DNA from: PFJX01 sp964646585
Lineage (GTDB): Bacteria > Pseudomonadota > Gammaproteobacteria > Burkholderiales > Thiobacillaceae
NCBI GenBank assembly: GCA_964646585.1
Contig: CAZYEY010000118.1
Coordinates: 1 to 6,530 of the forward strand
DNA: 6,530 bases
Direction of reading: 5' to 3'
In this document: piece after piece, positions 1 to 5,357 of the stretch
How the letters are laid out: every line of letters begins with the position of its first letter
Numbering within the stretch: the stretch's first letter is position 1
The notes under the pieces: generated by a model
Told to the model about the DNA's origin: nothing
What the model saw: the letters and a program-made list of their open reading frames with translations, nothing else
Database searches by the model: none
Translations under genes and position numbers: made by a program

Positions 1-877
1 TGCTCGGCGTGGCCGCGACCACGGTGGCCGCCGCCTGGGCGGAAACGGCGCGGCCGGCCAGGGCTTCCCGCAGGGCGTGGGCGAAATCCTCGGCCTTCTG
101 GAAGCGCTCGTCCGGCCGCTTGGCCAGGGCCTTGGCCACCACCGAATCGAAGACGGTGGGCAGGGTGATGTTGAGTTCCGAGGGGGGCACCGGGGTTTCC
201 TTCAACACCTTGTGCATGATCGTGGCGAAGGAGTTGCCCACGAAGGGTTTTTCGCTGGTGAGCAGCTCGTAGAGCAGCACGCCGCTGGAGAACAGGTCGG
301 AGCGGCCATCCACCCGCTGGCCCATGAACTGCTCGGGGGACATGTAGCTGGGGGTCCCCAGCACGTTGCCGGCCTGGGTCAGGGTGGAGGACTCCAGGCG
401 GGCGATGCCGAAGTCGGTGACCTTGATCCGCCCGTCCTTCAACACCACGATGTTGCTGGGTTTGATGTCCCGGTGCACCACGCCGTTTCTGTGGGCGAAA
501 CCCAAGGCGTCCAGCAGTTCCTCCATCATGCGGACGATGCCCTGCAGATCGAAGCGGGTCTCCTCGGCGATGTACTCCTTCAGTTCCTTGCCCTGGATGA
601 GTTCCATGGCGATATAGACGTGGCCGCCTTCCTCTCCGTAGTCGTAGACCTGGACGATGGCAGGGTGGTTGAGCCGGCCCGCCGCCTGGGCCTCGTGCTT
701 GAAGCGGGCCAGAAGAGTGGCTTTCTCACCGCCCTCCAACAGGTCGGCGCGCAGGGTCTTGATGGCCACTTCCCGCTCGATGAGGGGGTCGAAGCCACGA
801 TAGACGATGCCCATGGCGCCTCGGCCCAGTTCACCGAGGATTTTGTATTTGCCGAGTTGTTGCAGTTCGTCGCTCAT
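1..877 (-). CDS. Hanks-type serine/threonine protein kinase, C-terminus beyond window
   Basis: A eukaryotic-like kinase that transfers phosphate from ATP to Ser/Thr of partner proteins; 292 residues are visible and the frame is open to the window edge. The kinase domain spans about residues 11-272. Visible motifs are a glycine-rich loop (GELGRGAMG, 15-23), the ATP lysine in VAIK (K40), the helix-C glutamate (E62), the RD catalytic loop HRDIKPSN (135-142, D137), DFG (155-157), an activation loop with candidate phosphosites T165 and T167, and GTPSYMSPEQ (174-183). All catalytic residues are present, so it should be active. After the domain comes an Ala-rich linker; what follows (membrane segment, sensor domain or nothing) is outside the window. 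The start at 877 follows the protease stop by 9 nt, with only a weak GTGGA ribosome site, so translational coupling is likely. It is the last visible gene of the PP2C-FHA-protease-kinase operon. The FHA protein and the phosphatase are its likely reader and antagonist, by inference. Confidence 0.95.
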   Translation of the reverse strand, partial: MSDELQQLGKYKILGELGRGAMGIVYRGFDPLIEREVAIKTLRADLLEGGEKATLLARFKHEAQAAGRLNHPAIVQVYDYGEEGGHVYIAMELIQGKELKEYIAEETRFDLQGIVRMMEELLDALGFAHRNGVVHRDIKPSNIVVLKDGRIKVTDFGIARLESSTLTQAGNVLGTPSYMSPEQFMGQRVDGRSDLFSSGVLLYELLTSEKPFVGNSFATIMHKVLKETPVPPSELNITLPTVFDSVVAKALAKRPDERFQKAEDFAHALREALAGRAVSAQAAATVVAATPS

Positions 878-886
878 GATTCCACG

Positions 887-1957
887 CTATTTGCCAAGCC
901 AGGACCGCACCGAAGCAGCCTGGGCCGAATTCGGCGCGAGTTCGAGGTATTTGAGGAAACTGGTCCGGGCCGAGGGCTGGTCGCCCAGGCCCCGGGCATA
1001 CACCACCCCCAGGTTCAGATAGGCCAGGGCATAGCCCGGCGCCACCGAGATGGCCCGCACCAGGGTATCCCGGGCTTCGCCCGGACGGCCCAGCCGATAG
1101 AGGGTGAGACCCAGATTGTTCAGGGCCTCGGGGTAGGGAGACTTCTTCAGACTGGCCGTCTCGAAATGTTCCCGCGCCTCCTCCAGCTTGCCCTGGTCCA
1201 GGCGGATCAGGCCCAGGTTGTAGTAGGCCTCCGCCGCCCAGGGGGCGAGGAGCAGGATGTCACGGTAACGTTGCGCCCGGGTTTCCGCGTCCCCGTCGGC
1301 GCTGGCCTCTGCCCAGAGTCTCCTCAGACGGCTGTCGAAGGTCTTGGCGTCGATGTTCCGGCTGGCCAGCAGGCCGACCACCGCTGCCGCCGGCACGGCG
1401 AAGTTGATGCCGCTGGATTCCTTCATGTGGCCGTGCACCACGCCGATGACCTCGCCCCGGCCGTTGACCAGGGGGCCGCCGCTGTTGCCCTGGTTGATGG
1501 CCAGATCGGTCTGGATCAGGTGCCGGCCTCGGATGACTCGGTCCGGGTGACTGACCACCCCCCGGGTCAGGGTGTGGGACAGACCCAGGGGGCAGCCTAC
1601 GGTGAAGACCTCTTCGCCCAGGGTGGGTTTGCGTTCGTTGAGGGTCAGGACGCCAGGACCGGGGGCCTCGATGCCGATGAGAGCCGCGTCGTGGTCCTTG
1701 TCGATGGCCAGGACGCGGGCCGGAACCACGCCCCCGGGGAGGTGGACCAGAACGCGGCGGGCTCCCTCGATCTGGTGGCGGGCGGTGGCGAGCACTCCAG
1801 GCGCCACGAAGAAGCTGGTGCCGATGGATTGGCTGCCGTCGGAGAATTCGCTGGCCAGGCAGGCCACCAGCTGGCTCACCCGCTCGTAACCGTTCTCGGC
1901 GGCGGCATGGGGGGCCAGAGCAAGGGCGAGACAGGCGAGCAGGAAATGGCGGAACAT
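887..1957 (-). CDS. Exported trypsin-like (S1C) serine protease with C-terminal TPR repeats
   Basis: A 356-residue protein with a Sec signal peptide (hydrophobic 5-19, likely cleavage after AHAAA at about residue 20), so it should act in the periplasm. The protease domain covers about 25-200. The triad can be assigned as His61 (in LATARHQIEG), Asp90 (in DHDAALIGI) and Ser159 (in NQGNSGGPL), with the family-typical segments VGCPLGL (120-126) and INFAVPA (184-190). It resembles the DegP/HtrA catalytic core but has no PDZ domain. Instead about three TPR repeats follow (roughly 243-276, 277-310, 311-345), each with the spaced A/Y/L-NLG pattern; these usually mediate protein binding. The ATG at 1957 gives a complete signal peptide, though no strong Shine-Dalgarno is visible, and it starts 27 nt after the FHA stop. 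A secreted protease inside a kinase-phosphatase operon suggests an envelope-facing effector or sensor of the circuit, which is inference. Substrate unknown. Confidence 0.88.
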   Translation of the reverse strand: MFRHFLLACLALALAPHAAAENGYERVSQLVACLASEFSDGSQSIGTSFFVAPGVLATARHQIEGARRVLVHLPGGVVPARVLAIDKDHDAALIGIEAPGPGVLTLNERKPTLGEEVFTVGCPLGLSHTLTRGVVSHPDRVIRGRHLIQTDLAINQGNSGGPLVNGRGEVIGVVHGHMKESSGINFAVPAAAVVGLLASRNIDAKTFDSRLRRLWAEASADGDAETRAQRYRDILLLAPWAAEAYYNLGLIRLDQGKLEEAREHFETASLKKSPYPEALNNLGLTLYRLGRPGEARDTLVRAISVAPGYALAYLNLGVVYARGLGDQPSARTSFLKYLELAPNSAQAASVRSWLGK

Positions 1958-1984
1958 GATGGCGGTGTCAGCGGACTGAAGGGG

Positions 1985-2683
1985 TCACAAGCCATCCTTG
2001 GGCCAGGAGGCGGGGGCATCGGGCACCAGTTCGAAGATGTACTGGTTGCCATCTACCTCGAGCCGGTCGCCGGCCGCCAGATCCCGCCATTCTTCGCCGA
2101 TGGCGCTGCCGTTGACGCGGACGGCGCCCTTTCCGGTCACTTGCATGACCACGTAGCCCTTGGGCCGGCGCAGGATGGCGGCCTGTTGGGTTTCGGCACG
2201 ACCCACGCTCTTGATGAGCCGGCCCAGATCGATCTCCTTGCCCTCGGCGCTGCCCTTGACGCCACGCAGGTTGCCCACAGGGCCGGAGACTTGGCGCTGG
2301 CGGGCGGTTTCCACCACCGGCATGTCGTCCTGGCCGTCCCCGACCGACTCGCCCTCGAACAGCATGGTCTGGTCGAAATCCATGCCCTTGAGGGCGCGCT
2401 GGTTCACATATTGGATGCGATAGGGGCCGATCTCGATGAGATCCCGGTTTTGCAGGATGTGACGGCTGATTTTCTCACCGTTGACCAGGGTGCCGTTGGT
2501 GCTGCCCAGATCCTCCAGGATGTGGTCGTTGCCCACCGTGAGAATGACCGCATGTTCCTTGCTGACGCCGGCCGCATCCAGGACCAGGGCGCAGCTTTCC
2601 AGGCGACCGGCCACCACACGCTCGGCCTCGATGAAAAAATGGATCGGGTTCTTGCCGGCCCGGGTGATGAGCAGTTTCGCCAT
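1985..2683 (-). CDS. FHA-domain protein with a second, degenerate FHA-like domain
   Basis: A 232-residue cytoplasmic protein without signal peptide or membrane segment. The N-terminal FHA domain (about 5-95) binds phosphothreonine peptides. Its conserved positions are visible: GR at 26-27, VSKEHA at 40-45 (S41 and H44) and GSTNGTLVNG at 60-69. Residues about 142-221 repeat the FHA strand pattern loosely, with VGR at 160-162, RVNG at 189-192 and LAAGDRLEV at 202-210. The Ser/His and STNGT binding residues are missing there, so this half is probably a non-binding or protein-interaction copy. Between them lies an acidic linker containing FDQTMLFEGE (103-112), a plausible phospho-acceptor Thr106. 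I chose the ATG at 2683 because GGAGGGA (2691-2697 on this strand) sits 7 nt upstream and the FHA fold begins at once; a longer in-frame extension to 2833 runs into the phosphatase gene and has no domain. The ribosome site abuts the phosphatase stop, so the two are co-translated. Likely the kinase's reader. Confidence 0.9.
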   Translation of the reverse strand: MAKLLITRAGKNPIHFFIEAERVVAGRLESCALVLDAAGVSKEHAVILTVGNDHILEDLGSTNGTLVNGEKISRHILQNRDLIEIGPYRIQYVNQRALKGMDFDQTMLFEGESVGDGQDDMPVVETARQRQVSGPVGNLRGVKGSAEGKEIDLGRLIKSVGRAETQQAAILRRPKGYVVMQVTGKGAVRVNGSAIGEEWRDLAAGDRLEVDGNQYIFELVPDAPASWPKDGL

Positions 2684-2696
2684 GCCGTTCTCCCTC

Positions 2697-3533
2697 CTAC
2701 TTGCCGAACAGCCAACCGAACAGACGGGCGAACAGGCCCGCTGCCGCAGGCCGGGCCGGCGCAGATGTGGCGGCCGCCGCCGGCCCGGCCGGCAGCCAGC
2801 CCAGGGCGACGCTGACGTTGTCGTGGCCGCCATTGTCGTTGGCGACGTTGATGAGCACCTTTGCCGCCAAGGGGGGGTTGGCTTCCAACTCCGCCAGCAC
2901 CTGTTCGATGTCGGCGTCGGCCACCATGGTGTTCAGCCCGTCGCTGCACAACAGGTAGATGTCGCCAGGCTGCAGGTCGACCACCCGTAACTCCGGCTCT
3001 ACCTGATCTTCCACGCCCAGGGCACGGGTCACCAGATTGCGGTTGTGGGAGTTGCGGGCCTCCTCGTGGGTGATGAAACCGGCGCCCACTTGTTCCTGCA
3101 GCAGGGAGTGGTCCCGGGTCAGCGGCGTGAGATGGCCTTCCCGCAGGCGGTAGACCCTGGAATCCCCCACATGGGCGACGATGGCCTTGTCCTGCCAAGG
3201 CAGCAGCAGGGCCACTGTGGTGCCCATGTTGGCCCGCTCGGTGGCGGCATGGGCATTGATGCGGATTTCACGGTTGGCGGCCTCGATGGCGTCGCGCACC
3301 GCCTGGGTCAGGGCCTCGACCCCGATGTCAGGAGTTTGGGCCACTCCACTCAGGCGGGCCAGAATGGTGTCCACGCACAGCTTGCTGGCTACCTCTCCAG
3401 CCAGATGACCTCCCATGCCATCCGCCACCATGCACAGCCCGGTTCCCCCATCCACCAGGACGTTGTCCTCGTTGTGGTCCCGGAGCATGCCGGTGTGGCT
3501 CAGCGCCGTGACCTGCATGTTTGCCGAATTCAT
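2697..3533 (-). CDS. PP2C-family serine/threonine protein phosphatase
   Basis: A 278-residue metal-dependent phosphatase of the PppA/Stp type that removes phosphate from Ser/Thr of kinase targets. The PPM motifs are in order: RDHNEDN (18-24), VADGMGGH (36-43, metal Asp38), MGTTVA (103-108), GDSRVYR (123-129), RDHS (140-143), CSDGL (196-200, metal Asp198) and HDNVSV (237-242, metal Asp238). All expected metal ligands are present, so it should be active. After the domain come an Ala/Pro-rich linker (250-265) and a hydrophobic, aromatic tail GLFARLFGWLFGK (266-278), which could be a membrane-associating helix. The start at 3533 has GAGGCG about 6 nt upstream and a good N-terminal alignment to the family. 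It is the first gene of the leftward operon; the FHA gene begins 13 nt after its stop. Upstream DNA is an IS3 remnant, and I could not find a convincing promoter in the roughly 100 nt before the start. Balance against the neighbouring kinase is the likely role. Confidence 0.95.
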   Translation of the reverse strand: MNSANMQVTALSHTGMLRDHNEDNVLVDGGTGLCMVADGMGGHLAGEVASKLCVDTILARLSGVAQTPDIGVEALTQAVRDAIEAANREIRINAHAATERANMGTTVALLLPWQDKAIVAHVGDSRVYRLREGHLTPLTRDHSLLQEQVGAGFITHEEARNSHNRNLVTRALGVEDQVEPELRVVDLQPGDIYLLCSDGLNTMVADADIEQVLAELEANPPLAAKVLINVANDNGGHDNVSVALGWLPAGPAAAATSAPARPAAAGLFARLFGWLFGK

Positions 3534-3639
3534 ATTGTCCGCCTCGCATCGGTAATTTCTAGGTGTACTGCCGGGTGCTACTGGCCAACGGCCCCATTCT
3601 CGCCCCAGCGGCCATCCACCCGCAATGGTGGGGACGTCG

Positions 3640-3897
3640 TCGCTTTTTCAGGATTTCATCTTCCCACTTGAGCCGGATGTTCTCGGCCCGCAGCCGCGAG
3701 ACCCTTCTCATCCGGCGTCACCTTCCTGGTGCCCACCCCATTGAGTATGCCGGCTTGGCCTAGGTACGCAGCGTCTGTTCGACGAGTCCCAGGTCGTGGG
3801 CCATTACCCTCGCCGTCTGGCCTTCCCGCATGGGCTTGACCGCTAGTGCCTTGAACTTGGCCGTGTATTCCAGGTTCGGAAGCTTCGGGTTCATCAT
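3640..3897 (-). mobile_element. Degenerate IS3-family OrfA (transposase N-terminal part), broken
   Basis: Read leftwards from ATG 3897, the translation matches the IS3/IS911-type OrfA helix-turn-helix protein: YTAKFKALAVKPMREGQ, then MAHDLGLVEQTLRT. This DNA-binding half is normally followed by a leucine-zipper stretch and the OrfB DDE catalytic part. The reading frame is broken several times. A TAG at 3760-3762 replaces the expected Trp of TLR-T/N-W. About 10 nt later a one-base loss shifts the frame, after which AGILNGVGTRKVTPDEKG continues the family pattern. Near 3700-3706 a further shift leads to SRLRAENIRLKWEDEILKK. Similarity fades after that at about 3640, and no DDE domain exists, so the element is a dead, truncated fragment. 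No terminal inverted repeats or target duplication could be fixed. The other bases down to 3545, before the phosphatase, may be more OrfB debris but cannot be assigned. Family identification is from memory of IS3 OrfA patterns. Confidence 0.75.
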
Positions 3898-3988
3898 CGT
3901 CTTGCCGATATCGAGTTTGCAACGGAGGTGCTCATCAGTGCCAGCGAATGAAGAAGGTCGGCATCGGCTCCTTCAGGAAGCTGCTGAC

Positions 3989-4260
3989 ATGGCAAGCGTC
4001 CTCCTGGCTTTCGAGCACATGATCCGGAATGAGGGCGGCTGCGTCCTCCACCAGATGCCCATCGACCAGGGCGGCATGACCTACGCAGGTATCGCCTACC
4101 CGCTGCTAACCTGGGCCTGGATGCAATCGGCAGGCTGGGTCGCACTCGGCTTGCAACGCTGCCGCTGCTGGACGTGGAGGCGTTCATGGTGCTGTTGACG
4201 GGTATGCTCGGCATCGCCGGGGCGTGGACCTTTGAGAAGGTTAAAGGTATGGCGCGGCAG
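3989..4260 (+). pseudogene. Prophage lysis remnant: GH108 endolysin start fused to 3TM holin end, frameshifted
   Basis: ATG 3989 has AGGAAG (3975-3980) 8 nt upstream and encodes MASVLLAFEHMIRNEGG, then DQGGMTYAGIA. This is the start of a glycoside hydrolase 108 endolysin (N-acetylmuramidase-like), with the catalytic Glu at residue 15 in RNEGG. After residue 36 the lysozyme sequence stops and the same frame continues as YPLLTWAWMQSAGWVALGLQ, which looks like the membrane part of a GTA/phage 3TM-type holin. Near 4157-4159 the frame slips: the original frame ends at TGA 4196-4198, while the next frame carries the rest of the holin, LPLLDVEAFMVLLTGMLGIAG followed by TFEKVKGMARQ to about 4260. An internal deletion therefore joined two adjacent lysis genes and a one-base loss (or two-base gain) then broke the holin. 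Neither protein can be functional. Just upstream, the end of an unidentified frame (TGA 3949-3951) overlaps a short 24-codon ORF starting at ATG 3948, as in packed phage late genes. Confidence 0.72.
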
Positions 4261-4305
4261 GAATTGCGGGGCGGAGCCGCTGCAAGAATGGGCCGCAAAG
4301 CCTGC

Positions 4306-4311
4306 TACAAT
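4306..4311 (+). promoter_or_regulatory. Candidate -10 box for tRNA-Arg
   Basis: TACAAT matches the sigma-70 -10 consensus at five of six positions and lies 20 nt before the tRNA 5' end, followed by a short GC-containing discriminator. This is the normal place for a tRNA promoter. No good -35 box is present 16-18 nt upstream, where CAAGAA and overlapping hexamers fall; the phage-derived holin tail ends only about 45 nt upstream, so the original -35 may have been lost. Assignment by position and consensus only. Confidence 0.4.
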
Positions 4312-4331
4312 GCACCATTCCGCAATGCTCA

Positions 4332-4407
4332 GCCCTCGTAGCTCAGTGGATAGAGCATCCCCCTCCTAAGGGGAGGGTCGCAGGTTCGATTCCTGCCGTG
4401 GGCGCCA
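4332..4407 (+). tRNA. tRNA-Arg (anticodon CCT)
   Basis: A 76-nt cloverleaf including an encoded CCA end, reading AGG codons. D-stem GCTC/GAGC with an 8-nt loop, anticodon stem TCCCC/GGGGA around the loop CTCCTAA (anticodon CCT at positions 34-36), variable loop GGGTC, and T-stem GCAGG/CCTGC around TTCGATT. The G15-C48 tertiary pair is kept. The acceptor stem GCCCTCG/CGTGGGC has one defect, a U-U mismatch at pair 5:68 (bases 4336 and 4399); an A at 4399 would make it perfect. The discriminator is G. It probably still folds, though the mismatch may weaken processing or charging. It stands alone between phage and IS debris, and tRNA genes of this kind are common integration sites, but I find no second copy of its 3' end in the window. 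Confidence 0.93.
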
Positions 4408-4503
4408 TTCCGTATGGACACGAGTAGTGTGGGTATGCGGCCCATTTTCCTGACACTGCCGTAGCGGACGGTCATCCATCCTACCGGGTCACATTGTTGC
4501 CAA

Positions 4504-4623
4504 TCAGCGCGCCTGCGTGACTACTCCAACTTTGAAGTCCCCCGGGTATCCCTTGCGGCTCATGCCTTTGGGTTCTGCCTAAGTTTAAGGCGCTGGCGTG
4601 TCTCCAGGTTCCAGGGGAATTCA
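4504..4623 (-). mobile_element. 5' end of a second IS3-family element (left inverted repeat plus start of orfA)
   Basis: On the minus strand, ATG at 4563 begins MSRKGYPGDFKVGVVTQAR and stops at TGA 4504-4506. This resembles the first 18 or so residues of IS3-group OrfA (typical MSRK-YP-EFK-EAVKQV pattern). The bases before it, from 4623 down to about 4600, start TGAATTCCCC and continue with CTGGAGAC, like the TGAACCG...CTGGAGAC terminal repeats I remember for this group. A copy of the other terminal repeat is not found before the tRNA, so the element is truncated after its first 120 bases. It differs from the OrfA fragment near 3640-3897, so two separate insertions are implied. A longer overlapping frame on the same strand (64 residues, 4481-4675) spans this and has no recognised domain. 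Matching to the IS group is from memory and needs a database check. Confidence 0.5.
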
Positions 4624-4650
4624 CTTGATACCGCACCAGCACATTGCGAG

Positions 4651-4680
4651 AATGCAGGCCTTCGAGGGTCGGCATTTTTT
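4651..4680 (+). terminator. Probable rho-independent terminator
   Basis: AATGC (4651-4655) pairs with GCATT (4672-4676), and after one A-G mismatch a second run GGCCT (4657-4661) pairs with GGGTC (4666-4670, two G-U pairs) around a TCGA loop. The 3' arm runs straight into a T tract (4675-4680). It would stop rightward transcription coming from the tRNA or mobile debris before trpG. On the other strand there is no T run, so it is one-directional. A much weaker hairpin with TTTT (4429-4448) lies just after the tRNA. Confidence 0.5.
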
Positions 4681-4784
4681 CGTCCGAGACAACTTCTCCA
4701 GCGTCTGAAAATCGGGTAGGAAAGCGGGTATCAATCAGCGGCGATTCTGGCTGGCCTCAATAGAATCAAAAGGATAGCTGATTC

Positions 4785-5357
4785 ATGCTGCTGATGATCG
4801 ACAACTACGATTCCTTCACTTACAACCTGGTCCAGTACTTCGGCGAGCTGGGCGAGGACGTGCGGGTGCACCGCAATGACGAGATCAGCCTGGAGGAGAT
4901 CGAGGACTTGAAGCCGGAGCGCATCGTCATCTCCCCTGGCCCCTGCACACCCACCGAGGCGGGGGTGTCGGTGCCGGTCATCAATACCTTCGCCGGACGC
5001 ATTCCCATCCTGGGGGTGTGTCTGGGACACCAAAGCATCGGACAGGCTTTCGGCGGCCGCATCGTCCACGCCAAGGCGCTGATGCACGGCAAGACTTCCC
5101 CCATCCACCATGCCGACAAGGGGGTGTTCCGGGGCCTGCCCAATCCCTTCACGGCCACCCGCTACCACTCCCTGGTCATCGAGCGGGAAACCCTCCCCGA
5201 TTGTCTGGAGATCACGGCCTGGACCGACGACGGCGAGATCATGGGGGTGCGCCACAAGGCCCTGGCAGTGGAGGGCGTGCAGTTCCACCCCGAGTCCGTG
5301 CTCACCGAGCACGGCCATCAATTGTTGAAGAACTTCCTGGAGGACCCCCGGCGATGA
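4785..5357 (+). CDS. trpG: Anthranilate synthase component II (glutamine amidotransferase)
   Basis: A 190-residue class I glutamine amidotransferase that hydrolyses glutamine and passes ammonia to TrpE for anthranilate formation from chorismate; many such proteins also serve PabB in folate synthesis. The start MLLMIDNYDSFTYNLVQY is typical. The oxyanion-region segment ISPGPCTP is at 49-56, the catalytic nucleophile is Cys79 in GVCLGHQ (77-83), and the His-Glu pair is H168/E170 in FHPES (167-171). Length equals the family norm. AAAAGGA (4768-4774) lies 10 nt before ATG 4785. Its stop overlaps the trpD start as ATGA. The expected partner trpE is not directly upstream; instead there is an IS and phage-rich stretch with a terminator, so transcription must start between 4680 and 4785 or read through. 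No clear promoter and no Trp-rich leader peptide were seen. TrpG versus PabA cannot be separated by sequence alone, but linkage to trpD favours trpG. Confidence 0.95.
   Translation: MLLMIDNYDSFTYNLVQYFGELGEDVRVHRNDEISLEEIEDLKPERIVISPGPCTPTEAGVSVPVINTFAGRIPILGVCLGHQSIGQAFGGRIVHAKALMHGKTSPIHHADKGVFRGLPNPFTATRYHSLVIERETLPDCLEITAWTDDGEIMGVRHKALAVEGVQFHPESVLTEHGHQLLKNFLEDPRR

Noticed and set aside
77..2815. A 912-residue open frame on the plus strand
   Set aside because: It lies antisense to the kinase, protease and FHA genes, which show clear catalytic motifs. The frame is His/Gln/Gly/Asp-rich without any domain and stays open because of high GC and codon phase.
3563..3763. A 66-residue plus-strand frame before the phage remnant
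   Set aside because: It is antisense to the IS3 OrfA fragment; its sequence is the usual wrong-strand translation of such transposases.
4332..4407. Duplicated tRNA 3' end as attL/attR of the prophage
   Set aside because: No second copy of the 3' end sequence was found in the window, and the phage debris lies on the 5' side of the tRNA, the unusual side for integration.
4429..4448. Hairpin GTGGG/CCCAT followed by TTTT after the tRNA
   Set aside because: Only five pairs with one wobble and a short T run; too weak to call as a terminator.
4625..4653. TTGATA - 17 nt - GAGAAT as a promoter for trpG
   Set aside because: The spacing is right, but the -10 is weak and the start would fall inside the terminator hairpin at 4651-4680, which would make little sense for either element.
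4761..4766. TAGAAT as a -10 box for trpG
   Set aside because: A start about 7 nt downstream would fall within the ribosome-binding site, and no -35 box lies at the right distance.
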